Shown: in pieces, positions 43,901-52,630 of the stretch
Layout of the letters: every line of letters begins with the position of its first letter
Numbering within the stretch: position 1 is the first letter of the stretch
From: Pseudarthrobacter phenanthrenivorans
GTDB lineage: Bacteria; Actinomycetota; Actinomycetes; Actinomycetales; Micrococcaceae
NCBI RefSeq assembly: GCF_000813845.1
Contig: NZ_JWTB01000010.1
Location: 62,001 to 126,000, forward strand
DNA: 64,000 nucleotides
Direction of reading: 5' to 3'
Program-made: the position numbers and the translations under genes
The notes under the pieces: generated by a model
Databases searched by the model: none
What the model was told of the DNA's origin: nothing
What the model saw: only the letters and a program-made list of their open reading frames with translations

Positions 43901-45790
43901 GTGGGAGACATGTCAGGGGACGTCTTCGGCAACGGCATGCTGCTGTCCCGGCACATCCGCCTCCTGGCCGCCTTCGACCACCGCCACATCTTCCTGGACC
44001 CCAACCCGGACGAGGAAAGCTCATTCGTGGAACGGCAGCGGCTGTTCGATCTGCCGAGGTCCTCCTGGGACGACTATGACAAGTCGCTGATCAGCGAAGG
44101 CGGCGGGGTCTTTGCCCGCCAGGCCAAGTCCATTCCTGTGTCCCCCCAGGTACGCGCCGCGCTGGGACTTCCGGCGGAGACCACCGAATTGAGCCCGCCC
44201 GAGCTCCTGCGCGCCATCCTGCTCGCCCCCGCCGACCTGCTGTACAACGGCGGAATCGGAACGTACGTGAAGGCGGGCTCGGAGACGAACGCCTCGGTAG
44301 GCGATAAGGCCAACGACGCGATCCGCGTCAACGGCCGGGACTTGCGGGTCAAAGTGGTGGGCGAAGGTGGAAACCTGGGCATGACCCAGCGCGGACGCAT
44401 TGAAGCCGCCCTTCAGGGGGTCATTCTGAACACGGACGCGATCGACAACTCGGCCGGCGTCGACTGCTCCGACCACGAAGTGAACATCAAGATCTTCGTG
44501 GACCGCATGGTCGCCGCGGGCAAGCTGCCCGCCGCCGAGCGGGCTGATTTCCTCGCGTCAATGACCGATGAAGTGGGCCGCCTGGTCCTGGAGGACAACA
44601 TCGACCAGAACATCCTGCTGCTGAACGACCGGACGCGGGTCGCCGAATGGAGCCCCAGCTATGAACGGCTCATGGACTGGCTGGAGAAAAGCGCAGACCT
44701 GAAGCGGGACCTGGAGGCGCTGCCGACCACGGAAGCGCTCCGGGAACGGCTGCAGCAGGGGCAGGGCCTGACCTCTCCTGAGCTGTCGGTGCTGGCCGCC
44801 TACGCCAAGATCGAGCTTGCCTCAGCGCTGCGGGACAGCGACCTCGCGGACGACCCCTGGTTCAAGGACACGTTGCGTTCCTACTTCCCGCACCAGCTGC
44901 GTGAACGCTTTGACGCTGAGCTGGATACCCACCCGCTGCGCCGCGAAATCATCGCCACCGTGGTGGCCAACGACATGATCAACCTCGGTGGAATCACGTT
45001 TGCCTTCCGGGTCATGGAGGAGACATCTGCCAGCGAAGTGGCTGTGGCGAAGGCTTTCGTGGCACTGCGGGAGGTGTATGAGCTGGATGCGATGGTGGCT
45101 GAACTGAACAGCCTGCCTGCTTCCTTCCCCACCGAGCACTGGAGCACGGTCCATCTGGACATCCGCCGGCTTCTCGACCGGGCAGTGCGGTGGCTGTTGA
45201 GCCAGGAAAGCGTCTCGCGCCCCATCGCGGACGTTGTGGGCGAGTTCAAGCCGCTCATGGATCCGATGCGTGCCCATCTCCTGGACTACCTGCGCGGCGA
45301 TGACCGGCAGCGGGTGGCCGAGTGGCTGGAGAAGGGACGCGAATGGAACCTTCCCGAGAACCTCGCGCTGCGCTGGGCTGAGCTGTTCGAAAGCTTCGTG
45401 CTGCTGGATATCGCCAAGATTGCCCGGACGCGGAAGGACCGCGTCGAGGACATTGCGGCCGTCTACTACACCGTCTTCAACCGGTTCCATGCGGATTCCC
45501 TGCTGGAGCGTATCAGCAGCCTGCCGCGGCAGGACCGCTGGCAGGCCTTGGCCCGCGCGGCGCTGCGGGATGACCTGTACTCCACCGTCTCGGATATGAC
45601 GACGGCGGTGCTGGACGCCACGTCCGCCACTGATGCACCCGAGGCGCGGCTCAAGGATTGGGAAGGGCAGAACGCCGAGCAGTTGGGCCGGGCGAAGAGC
45701 ATGTTCGACGAAGTGAATGCGCTTGAGGCCGACGACATGGCCTCACTGTCGGTAGCATTGAGGCTCTTGAGGTCAATCGTCCGGCGCTAG
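40937..45790 (+). CDS. large NAD-specific glutamate dehydrogenase (GDH180 class)
   Basis: Oxidative deamination of glutamate to 2-oxoglutarate and ammonia. The 1,617-residue size and the three-part layout (long N-terminal ACT-like region, central catalytic region with [22 protein letters not shown] and [18 protein letters not shown], C-terminal helical region) are those of the ~180-kDa enzyme known from Streptomyces and mycobacteria (Rv2476c). NAD-domain residues such as [19 protein letters not shown] are intact. I chose ATG 40937 because GGAGG (40924-40928) lies eight bases upstream; ATG 40922 would add five residues. In mycobacteria this enzyme is inhibited by unphosphorylated GarA; whether that holds here is unknown. 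It is not an assimilatory enzyme. Confidence 0.95.
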   Translation: [1617 protein letters not shown]

Positions 45791-45817
45791 CAGTGCGGCG
45801 TCGCAAATGGAGGTGCA

Positions 45818-47284
45818 GTGGCAATCTTTACGGACCCTATCAGGGAACATGCTGATTTCGGGCCGGGCGATGCCGAATGGCTGCACCTCCTGGTGGGGGA
45901 CTGGCAGATGGTCGCGGACCTTGCGTTTGCCGACCTCGCGCTGTGGTTCCCCCACCCCGAGCTTGGGTACATTGCCCTGGCGCATGTGCGCCCCTCCACC
46001 ACGCATACCGCGTTCCACAGCGACTTCGTGGGGGAGGGGATCCGCTCCGACCTGAAGCCACTGGTGGACAAGGCCTGGCACAGCAAGTCCATTGAGCGCT
46101 CCAGTGAAACGAACTGGAACAGCGAAATGGCGCTGCGGGTGGAGGCCGTCCCCATGGTCCGGAACGGCCGGACCCTTGCCGTGGTCACCACCCACATGGA
46201 CCTGTCCAGTTCGCGGATGCCGTCCCGGCTTGAGCTGACCTACCGCCAGTGCGCGTACGACCTGCTTCGGATGGGAACGCTGGGGCTGTGGCCGGACTTT
46301 GCCTCGCCCACCGGGTCCCGCCGGGGAGCGCCGCGCGTGGGGGACGGGCTGATCCGGCTCGATGCCGACGGCATCGTGCAGTACGCCAGCCCCAATGGCG
46401 TCTCTGCCTTCCGGCGCCTGGGTGACGGCGAATCCCTGGAAGGGCGCTCGCTTGCAGAGGTCACCGCCGGACTCCTGAAGGACCGGCGCATGGTTGATGA
46501 GACCCTGCCCCTGGTGGTTACCGGGCGTATGCCGTGGCGCAGCGAGATCGAGTCCCGTGGCGTGAGCCTGTCCCTGCGGGCGATTCCGCTCCGGGACGAA
46601 CAGCAGCGGTTCGGTGCGCTGGTTCTTTGCCGGGACGTCTCTGAGCTGCGCCGGCGTGAGATGGAGCTGGTGACCAAGGATGCCACCATCCGGGAGATCC
46701 ACCACCGGGTCAAGAACAATCTCCAGACTGTGGCCGCGCTCCTGCGGATGCAGTCCAGGCGCATGGTGAGCGACGAGGCGAAGCAGGGGCTGGAGCAGGC
46801 CATGCGCCGGGTCGCGACCATTGCCCTGGTCCACGAAACCTTGTCGCAGGGCCTGACCCAGAGCGTTGATTTCGATGAGCTGATCGGGCGCCAGTTCCGG
46901 TTGTCGGCTGAGGTGGCTTCCCCGTCGCAGCAGGTCAGGACCGAGCGTTCGGGAACCTTCGGAGAGCTTCCCAGCGATTTGGCCACCCCGCTTGCCCTGG
47001 TCATCAACGAACTGGTCACCAACGCGGTTGAGCATGGCCTCGAGGGCCGGGCAGGAACAGTGTGGCTGCTTGCTGACCGCTCCGAAGGCGAAGACGGTGA
47101 AGAACTGACAGTGACTATCGCCGACGACGGCGTGGGACTGCCGCAGACCCCGCATGTCGAGGGGCTGGGGCTTCAGATTGTGCGCACTTTGGTAACCAGC
47201 GAACTGGGCGGCACCATTACTTGGGAACGCCGTGACGGCGGTGGGACTGAGGTTAAGATCCGGCTCAGCCTCGCCGGGAAGTAG
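45818..47284 (+). CDS. pdtaS: sensor histidine kinase, PdtaS type
   Basis: Cytosolic kinase of 488 residues with an N-terminal GAF-like domain (from residue 1), a PAS domain (about 180-285: RLDADGIVQYASPNGVSAFRRLG), a HisKA_2 dimerisation segment EIHHRVKNNLQTVAALLRMQ (His295/His296) and a C-terminal ATPase domain (LVINELVTNAVEHGLEG; IADDGVGLP). In mycobacteria PdtaS (Rv3220c) is encoded beside whiB1 (Rv3219), as here, and signals to the RNA-binding antiterminator PdtaR, which is not in this window. GTG 45818 has GGAGG four to five bases upstream and follows the dehydrogenase by 27 bases. Confidence 0.92.
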   Translation: MAIFTDPIREHADFGPGDAEWLHLLVGDWQMVADLAFADLALWFPHPELGYIALAHVRPSTTHTAFHSDFVGEGIRSDLKPLVDKAWHSKSIERSSETNWNSEMALRVEAVPMVRNGRTLAVVTTHMDLSSSRMPSRLELTYRQCAYDLLRMGTLGLWPDFASPTGSRRGAPRVGDGLIRLDADGIVQYASPNGVSAFRRLGDGESLEGRSLAEVTAGLLKDRRMVDETLPLVVTGRMPWRSEIESRGVSLSLRAIPLRDEQQRFGALVLCRDVSELRRREMELVTKDATIREIHHRVKNNLQTVAALLRMQSRRMVSDEAKQGLEQAMRRVATIALVHETLSQGLTQSVDFDELIGRQFRLSAEVASPSQQVRTERSGTFGELPSDLATPLALVINELVTNAVEHGLEGRAGTVWLLADRSEGEDGEELTVTIADDGVGLPQTPHVEGLGLQIVRTLVTSELGGTITWERRDGGGTEVKIRLSLAGK

Positions 47285-47351
47285 CCGCCGACGCGGCACG
47301 GCCGGTGCTTAGTTCCGGAAACACGAGCCGGGCCTCCGGAGGCTGAACCAA

Positions 47352-47398
47352 GCAAAGACCCCGGGACAATCCAGAGTGGATTGTCCCGGGGTCTTTGC
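47352..47398. terminator. long perfect bidirectional terminator between pdtaS and whiB1
   Basis: A perfect 22-bp stem (47352-47373 with 47377-47398) closed by the trinucleotide GAG. It lies between the convergent pdtaS and whiB1 genes and is the strongest hairpin I found in the window. Confidence 0.93.
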
Positions 47399-47455
47399 AA
47401 TGCCAGGCTGATTGGCTTAAGCCATATTCGGACGGGCTACGTGTGGCTGGCCGTC

Positions 47456-47704
47456 CTAGGAAGCGCGGCGTGCACGGGCAGCACGGCGCTTGAGGGCCCG
47501 GCGCTCGTCCTCACTCATACCACCCCAGACACCGGCGTCCTGGCCGGACTCAAGGGCCCACTGCAGGCAAGTGTCTACGACCGGGCAGCGGCGGCAGACG
47601 CTCTTGGCTTCCTCGATTTGCAGGAGGGCCGGTCCTGTATTTCCGACGGGGAAGAACAGTTCCGGGTCCTTGTCGAGGCACGCTGCGCGGTTACGCCAAT
47701 CCAT
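47456..47704 (-). CDS. whiB1: WhiB-family Fe-S transcription factor WhiB1
   Basis: 82-residue Wbl protein that holds a nitric-oxide-sensitive [4Fe-4S] cluster and binds the primary sigma factor. The four ligands are Cys9, Cys37, Cys40 and Cys46 (AACL, VCRRC, DTC), the exact positions of mycobacterial WhiB1, followed by the invariant GVWGGMSEDERRALKRR turn and basic tail. I chose the ATG at 47704, which yields the family start MDWRN; an ATG at 47722 would add six residues. The upstream region carries a CRP-like operator, as in Mycobacterium tuberculosis. Confidence 0.95.
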   Translation of the reverse strand: MDWRNRAACLDKDPELFFPVGNTGPALLQIEEAKSVCRRCPVVDTCLQWALESGQDAGVWGGMSEDERRALKRRAARARRAS

Positions 47705-47738
47705 GCTGATCAGTTGCTCCATTTCTGGGAAGAGCCTT

Positions 47739-47754
47739 TGTGAAATTATTCACT
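47739..47754. promoter_or_regulatory. CRP/GlxR-like operator upstream of whiB1
   Basis: TGTGAAATTATTCACT matches TGTGA-N6-TCACA at nine of ten fixed positions, 35-50 bases upstream of the whiB1 start. A weaker copy, TGAGCGATACATCACA, lies at 47868-47883. The mycobacterial whiB1 promoter is known to have two binding sites for the CRP homologue Rv3676. Confidence 0.65.
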
Positions 47755-47935
47755 AGTGGCTACAAAGGAAAAGGGCCCTTGGGGCCCCCTTGGTCATCTG
47801 CATTCAAGCCTGTCATGTTAACGCTGTGTAAACAAGGGGTAAGAACGCACGATATCCCTCGAAACCCTGAGCGATACATCACAGTGGCGGCTCCGGCCCT
47901 CACCAGTGTCCGACTATGTCCGGTAGGGTGCGAGT

Positions 47936-48421
47936 GTGTCAAGACCCCCCGCAGAACCAGCAGGCAGCGCATCTTCTCCCGACGGCCACGACGGGATGAC
48001 CCCTCCGGGCGGTCACCTGCCGGGCACTGTCCCCGGCGCGGCAAAAGTGGTGGCCATTGTTGCAGCTGCCGAGGCCACCGCCCTCCTCGCCGCTGCCGGC
48101 TGGTACGCCTACGAGTTGCTCTCTGGAAGCCCTGTCCTGTCATTCTGGGGAGCTGTTTTCACCCTCGGCCTCCTGCTGGCCTTTTCAGCGTGGCTGTTTG
48201 CTGTGGCTGTTTTTCTTTACCGCGGGTACCGCTGGACCCGGGCCGCTGCGCTGGTAGCGCAATTGTTCGTCCTGACCATTGGAGTGCCGGCGCTGACCAG
48301 CGGGCTGGTCCTGCCCGGGCTGGCAATGCTGGTTCCGGCGATCGTCGCCATTGTCCTCCTGTTTTCCACCCCAGTGATCACCCATGCCTCCCGGACAGGT
48401 AGCGCACCTCCCGCCCTCTGA
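47936..48421 (+). CDS. small integral membrane protein of unknown function
   Basis: A 161-residue protein with a hydrophilic N-terminal tail of ~30 residues and about four membrane helices (AKVVAIVAAAEATALLAAAGWYAYELL; FWGAVFTLGLLLAFSAWLFAVAVFLY; AALVAQLFVLTIGVPALTSGLVLPG; LAMLVPAIVAIVLLF). I recognise no family. It starts at GTG 47936, shares the 231-base upstream region with the divergent whiB1, and is convergent with the EssC-like gene. Confidence 0.75.
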   Translation: MSRPPAEPAGSASSPDGHDGMTPPGGHLPGTVPGAAKVVAIVAAAEATALLAAAGWYAYELLSGSPVLSFWGAVFTLGLLLAFSAWLFAVAVFLYRGYRWTRAAALVAQLFVLTIGVPALTSGLVLPGLAMLVPAIVAIVLLFSTPVITHASRTGSAPPAL

Positions 48422-48519
48422 GGTGGCCGCGGTCGACGGTCGATGTCTTTTCCGGCGTTGACCACTGGTTAGGGGTCCGTGCCCCACGGCCGGGACCTGT
48501 CTTCTCAAGACGTGTGCCC

Positions 48520-50385
48520 TTATCCAGGCCCGGCTGCCTTCTCTCCCGGGCCTCCCCACGCCACCTGCAGGGCGAGGGACATGCCCCCGGAAATGAGGAC
48601 ACCACGTCCGGGCGGGGAGTGCGGCTCCACTTCGAAGCGGACCCCGTAGAAGTCGCCGTCGGCAAAGGATCGGGGGCCCAGCAGCAGTCCCACCCCTGAG
48701 GCCCTCGCACCCATCATGAGTGGAACGCGCTGGATAAGGGCGGGGCTGTAGGCGGCGGCAACCACGAGCGAATGGCCCAAGGCGTTTAACTGCTCCAGCG
48801 CCCTCCACTCCGGCGGGGCAAGGAGGTCGACGTCATCGACGAGCAGAACGGTCTCCCGTGGCAGTACGCCTCCCTCGGACTGCAGGAGCACGTCCGCCCA
48901 GCAGTCTTGCGTGGACGTAGGAGATCCGGATGGCAGGCACCACGGCTGATCAGGGTTAAGCGCCACCAAGGACTTCAGGGTATTGCTCCTGCCGCTTCCG
49001 GGGTTGCCAAGAACAGCCACGACGCCGGCATGCGGAAGCCGGACGGAGACCGCGCCCACCTCGTCCCCGGCCACTCCGAGGAGTACCTCCTGATGCCTGC
49101 CACCCCCCTGGATCTGCCCCGCACTGCTGCTCCCACCCCGACGAAGTGGATTCCCGCCCACTGGCTGCAGTGCCGGCTTGCCCGGCTTCGACGACGAAGG
49201 GCGTGCAACCGTCAGTTCCGCCAAGGCTGCCACCTGGCCTGTTGTGATGACGGCGGGGAGGGGATCCACGCGAAATGGCGGTGACAAGGCCTTCGGGTGT
49301 TTGGAAGCGTTCACGTCACCGCCCTCCCGACCTGGATGTCGGTAAAGCTGACAGACAGCAGGGCCATCTCCAGCGATGGGACCGAAGGCCACTGCCCTGC
49401 CTTCGACTGCCACAGTGGCAGGCATCCTGGGCCACAGTGCCCGGCTTTCCTCCGTGGATCCAGCCGGGAAGTAAAAGCGGTTCGGAACGGCAGCGAAGAA
49501 TCTGGCGGTAACCAACTCCCGCTCTCCCGACAGCAGCAGTGTAATTCCCGCCATGGCGCCGTCGCGGACGAGGTCATGGACCAGATCCTCTGCCCACGCC
49601 AACGGCCCCGACCGGAAAGCGGAAACCCAGGACCCCCACCCTGAAATGGCGACAGTGAGAGGTATGTGCTCAGCCGCTGGTTGGGCCAGGCGCCGGCCCA
49701 GTTCCCCGACAAGCCGCTCAAGCACGCGTACCCCTCGCCGAAGATCGTGTACTCCTGCATGCGCACCTGTCCGACTTTCGCCGGCGAGCCCCAGGAAGCT
49801 TCCCGCCCCGTCGAGGAAGTAAAAATGTGTTTCACTGGGGCTGTCCATCAAACGGTCAATCATCGCTGCCAAGGACCCTGCGGCCCCGGAAGCGGGGCCG
49901 CCGATAAAGGCCGCATGGCTATGGACCTCAGGACGCCACACCAAGTACTCCACCTTTTGTTTGCCAGGTAGATCCATCAAGCCAAGCCTTACCTGGCCAC
50001 TTGAGCGCTCGGGCGCTTGGCACCAGGATTCAAAAAATGCAGAACCGGCTGAACAGTCCGGAGCACTTTCCTCCAGGTCCATCGGCAGGGGAGGAACGAC
50101 AGGTTTCCTCGGATCCGGCACGCCCCCGGCAGCGCAGAGGCTGCTCACCATTGCCACCAGTGGTTCCACGGCCTGTGCTGGAGTCAGTGGACTGGGCGCC
50201 TCCGGTACCGGGTGGGCCGGAGGCCGGGCGAGGCAATCGGTTGTCAGGTGGACGGCGATGCCCGGCATCCGGAATTCCCCTCCGCCGGAAGCGGAGGACG
50301 CCGCCTGGAACTCCTCCGCCGGCTCCGTCCCCCGCGCCAGGAAGGCACGGCCCGGGGTGTTAACACTGATGGCCGCCGCCGCGGG
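48520..50385 (-). CDS. C-terminal part of an EssC/EccC-like ATPase, separated by a frameshift
   Basis: This continues the gene at 50360-52630 in a different frame. The first residues in register are AAAAISVNTPGRAFLARGTE, which should follow directly on MESVDIINS of the other part. About 620 residues contain a further FtsK/SpoIIIE-type ATPase domain with VAVLGNPGSGRSNTLKSLVAL, where the Walker A Lys is Arg, and Walker B ETVLLVDDVDLLAPPEWRAL. A degenerate last ATPase domain is normal for EssC/EccC, where it binds substrates. There is no start codon in a sensible position, so alone it would probably not be translated unless ribosomes shift frame. Confidence 0.8.
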   Translation of the reverse strand, partial: PAAAAISVNTPGRAFLARGTEPAEEFQAASSASGGGEFRMPGIAVHLTTDCLARPPAHPVPEAPSPLTPAQAVEPLVAMVSSLCAAGGVPDPRKPVVPPLPMDLEESAPDCSAGSAFFESWCQAPERSSGQVRLGLMDLPGKQKVEYLVWRPEVHSHAAFIGGPASGAAGSLAAMIDRLMDSPSETHFYFLDGAGSFLGLAGESRTGAHAGVHDLRRGVRVLERLVGELGRRLAQPAAEHIPLTVAISGWGSWVSAFRSGPLAWAEDLVHDLVRDGAMAGITLLLSGERELVTARFFAAVPNRFYFPAGSTEESRALWPRMPATVAVEGRAVAFGPIAGDGPAVCQLYRHPGREGGDVNASKHPKALSPPFRVDPLPAVITTGQVAALAELTVARPSSSKPGKPALQPVGGNPLRRGGSSSAGQIQGGGRHQEVLLGVAGDEVGAVSVRLPHAGVVAVLGNPGSGRSNTLKSLVALNPDQPWCLPSGSPTSTQDCWADVLLQSEGGVLPRETVLLVDDVDLLAPPEWRALEQLNALGHSLVVAAAYSPALIQRVPLMMGARASGVGLLLGPRSFADGDFYGVRFEVEPHSPPGRGVLISGGMSLALQVAWGGPGEKAAGPG

Positions 50386-52630
50386 AATTGATGATGTCGA
50401 CCGATTCCATGTCGGACTGCACCCGGAGGGCGATGCTGGAGGTGACATTTGCACGGATGTCCGCGGTCAAGGCTCCTTGGGGCCTCTGGGTTGCCATGAC
50501 CAGATGGATGCCCAATGACCGCCCAATGGATGCCAGGCGCATCAGTTCACGGAGGGTCTCCGGTGCTTCATCAACGAGCATCCTGAACTCATCAATCACA
50601 ATGATCAAGTGCGGGAGGACAAGTTCGTGGGCCCCCGGTGTGTTCCGGTACATGGAGATGTCGGGGACGTCCGCCGCAGCAAGGCGTCTTTCCCGCAGTT
50701 GGACCTCGGCGCGAAGTGATGTCAGCGTCCGCTCCAGTTCCGGAACGGAAAGATCCGTCTGCAGCCCGACGCAGTGGACAAGCCTGCTGAGCGGGCCGAG
50801 ACCGGAACCGCCCTTGAAGTCGATGAAGAAGAAGTTGACCCGTTCGGGCGGGTAGCTCAGTGCCAGTGCAAGCGTGAGGCTCCGGAGGAGCTCGGACTTT
50901 CCCGCGCCGGTGGTGCCCGCCACCAGTAGGTGTGGCCCATCCGACCGGAGATCCAGCATTCGGGTTCCCGCCGCGCTGACACCCACGGGGACCGCCAGGC
51001 TGTCGTCCTGTCCACTGGAGTTCCACCGTTCGATCGTGGCGGCGGCCGTCAAGGGGAGGACGTCGTGCAGGCTGCACGCCGTGGGCACACCGTTCGGCTG
51101 TTCCTCTTTCCGCCGAGCGCTGCCAGCCAGGGACCGGCAGAAATTTGTGAACACGTCCTCCGGCGCAAGGTCCGCGACAAAGAGGGTTTGGTCGCCATCC
51201 ATACGGAGGACTGAATTCCGCCCCGACAACAGGACATCGGCCTCGGGGCACACTCCGTCCGACGGCTGGAAGTGAAGTACAGCCCACCCCTGTTGAAGGG
51301 CGGCTTCACACACGGAGTTCCCGGCCACCGTGGGGCCTTCTCCCAACAGCAGAAGGACTCCGCGCTCGCAGCCTTGGGGAAGTTTGCCCTTAACTGTGTC
51401 CACGCCAGCCAGGGTTCCCGATAACAGAGTCACCCGGGGAAGAAACCGGGCAGCGAGTGGCAGGTCGTCCGGGCGTCCATGGATCAGGACATGCGTCCTG
51501 CACCCGGAGGGGTACCCTGCCAGTTGCATCAGCAGCGACCTGATGGCGCCGTCGACTGCACGGCGCGGGCCAGCCACAGTGGTCAGCGGACGGGCGGGGT
51601 CGAGGCGGACTGGCACCATGCCGGCCGAGGGAACGGGTTTGACATCGCCTGCGCCTTCAATTCGCACGTTCGCCGCCTGTTCTGCCATCCCCAGCCGCAA
51701 CCAGACGCCCTCGTTGGACTCAGGACTGGGCGCCTCCGCAGCTTGCCCGGCCGCAAGAGCTACCAGCGGTAGGGACGGTGCGGACCGTCGTCGTCGTTCC
51801 CTGTCCTTCCGGACGGCTTCCTGTACCGCCAGCGACAATTGCCGCCGCTGGCGGCGTCCGTTGGCTGCCGGTATCAGGGCGGAAAATACCGAGGCAGCAG
51901 AGAACACCAGGAACATCCACATCCCTGTAAATACGGCCAGGAGGATTCCGATCGCCAGGGGGAGCATCGCGGTCAGAAGCAGGCCCAGGCGGTTGCCCGG
52001 GTCGGTGCGGCCTGGCACCACGATAGGTTCCGCAACCGACCTGCCAGCGTCTTCAAGAACTCTTCCCGGCAGATCAGCGAACACCAGTGACAAGCAGGAC
52101 TGCCCGCACCTGATGCGGGAATCGGTGGTGATGACTGCGTTGCGGATCCTTTCACCGTCAACAAATGTGCCGTTGGCGCTGTCCAGGTCGACCAGGATGA
52201 TGTTCGTCTCCGTGACGACGACGCGTGCATGTTCACGCGAGAGTTCAGGGTCCGGAATGACGACCCGCGTACCGCTGCGGCCGATGCTGTAGCTGCCACG
52301 GCGGAGCGGTACGACGGTTCCCGCTGCTGCTCCGCTGTCCACAGTGAGGGCCAATTGGGCTGGAACGTCGTCAGCCCGGCGCCGCGTCCGTGTGCTGGCG
52401 GGCGCCGACCCGCAGTCGACGAGCACTGCCGCCTCGACAAGGGGATGAGTGCCGACGACGAGGGAACGAAGGTCCTCACCACCAACATTGACGGTGCCCG
52501 CGCCGAACTTGCACGCCAATTGTTCGTGAATGGCGTGGCCGGGCGTGCCGCCGGGAGCATCGATGGACAATTCCAGGGATTGCTGAAGGCGGGATCCCGG
52601 GCCGGCGACCAAGGTGCAATTAAGCGTCAT
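50360..52630 (-). CDS. N-terminal part of an EssC/EccC-like FtsK/SpoIIIE ATPase with FHA domain
   Basis: Motor of a type VII (ESX/Ess-like) secretion system. The 756-residue frame starts with a short beta-rich domain, then an FHA phosphothreonine-binding domain (about 95-185: GSYSIGRSGTRVVIPDPELS, DLDSANGTFVDGERI), two membrane helices (LGLLLTAMLPLAIGILLAVF; MWMFLVFSAASVFSALIPAA) and the first FtsK/SpoIIIE domain with Walker A VAGTTGAGKSELL (Lys578) and Walker B LIIVIDEFRMLV. It breaks off at MESVDIINSRGGGHQC by a frameshift. FHA domains N-terminal to membrane helices mark the EssC class of firmicutes and some actinobacteria. No WXG100 or other ESX gene is nearby. Confidence 0.88.
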   Translation of the reverse strand: MTLNCTLVAGPGSRLQQSLELSIDAPGGTPGHAIHEQLACKFGAGTVNVGGEDLRSLVVGTHPLVEAAVLVDCGSAPASTRTRRRADDVPAQLALTVDSGAAAGTVVPLRRGSYSIGRSGTRVVIPDPELSREHARVVVTETNIILVDLDSANGTFVDGERIRNAVITTDSRIRCGQSCLSLVFADLPGRVLEDAGRSVAEPIVVPGRTDPGNRLGLLLTAMLPLAIGILLAVFTGMWMFLVFSAASVFSALIPAANGRRQRRQLSLAVQEAVRKDRERRRRSAPSLPLVALAAGQAAEAPSPESNEGVWLRLGMAEQAANVRIEGAGDVKPVPSAGMVPVRLDPARPLTTVAGPRRAVDGAIRSLLMQLAGYPSGCRTHVLIHGRPDDLPLAARFLPRVTLLSGTLAGVDTVKGKLPQGCERGVLLLLGEGPTVAGNSVCEAALQQGWAVLHFQPSDGVCPEADVLLSGRNSVLRMDGDQTLFVADLAPEDVFTNFCRSLAGSARRKEEQPNGVPTACSLHDVLPLTAAATIERWNSSGQDDSLAVPVGVSAAGTRMLDLRSDGPHLLVAGTTGAGKSELLRSLTLALALSYPPERVNFFFIDFKGGSGLGPLSRLVHCVGLQTDLSVPELERTLTSLRAEVQLRERRLAAADVPDISMYRNTPGAHELVLPHLIIVIDEFRMLVDEAPETLRELMRLASIGRSLGIHLVMATQRPQGALTADIRANVTSSIALRVQSDMESVDIINSRGGGHQC
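50371..50385 (-). other. one-base frameshift site splitting the EssC-like gene
   Basis: The minus strand here reads as a GCG/GGC run after AATTCCC. One extra base in this run moves the frame: reading without it gives MESVDIINS followed by AAAAISVNTPGRAF, with no break; reading as given ends 12 codons later at TAA (50360-50362). With one base removed, the gene would be one frame of 1,369 codons. It could be a true mutation, a sequencing error in a GC run, or recoding. Confidence 0.85.

Noticed and set aside
47769..47795. Run of G and C (GGGCCC repeats) upstream of whiB1 that can fold
   Set aside because: It can form a bulged hairpin but has no upstream gene on that strand to terminate and no clear partner as a leader switch; left as undecided.
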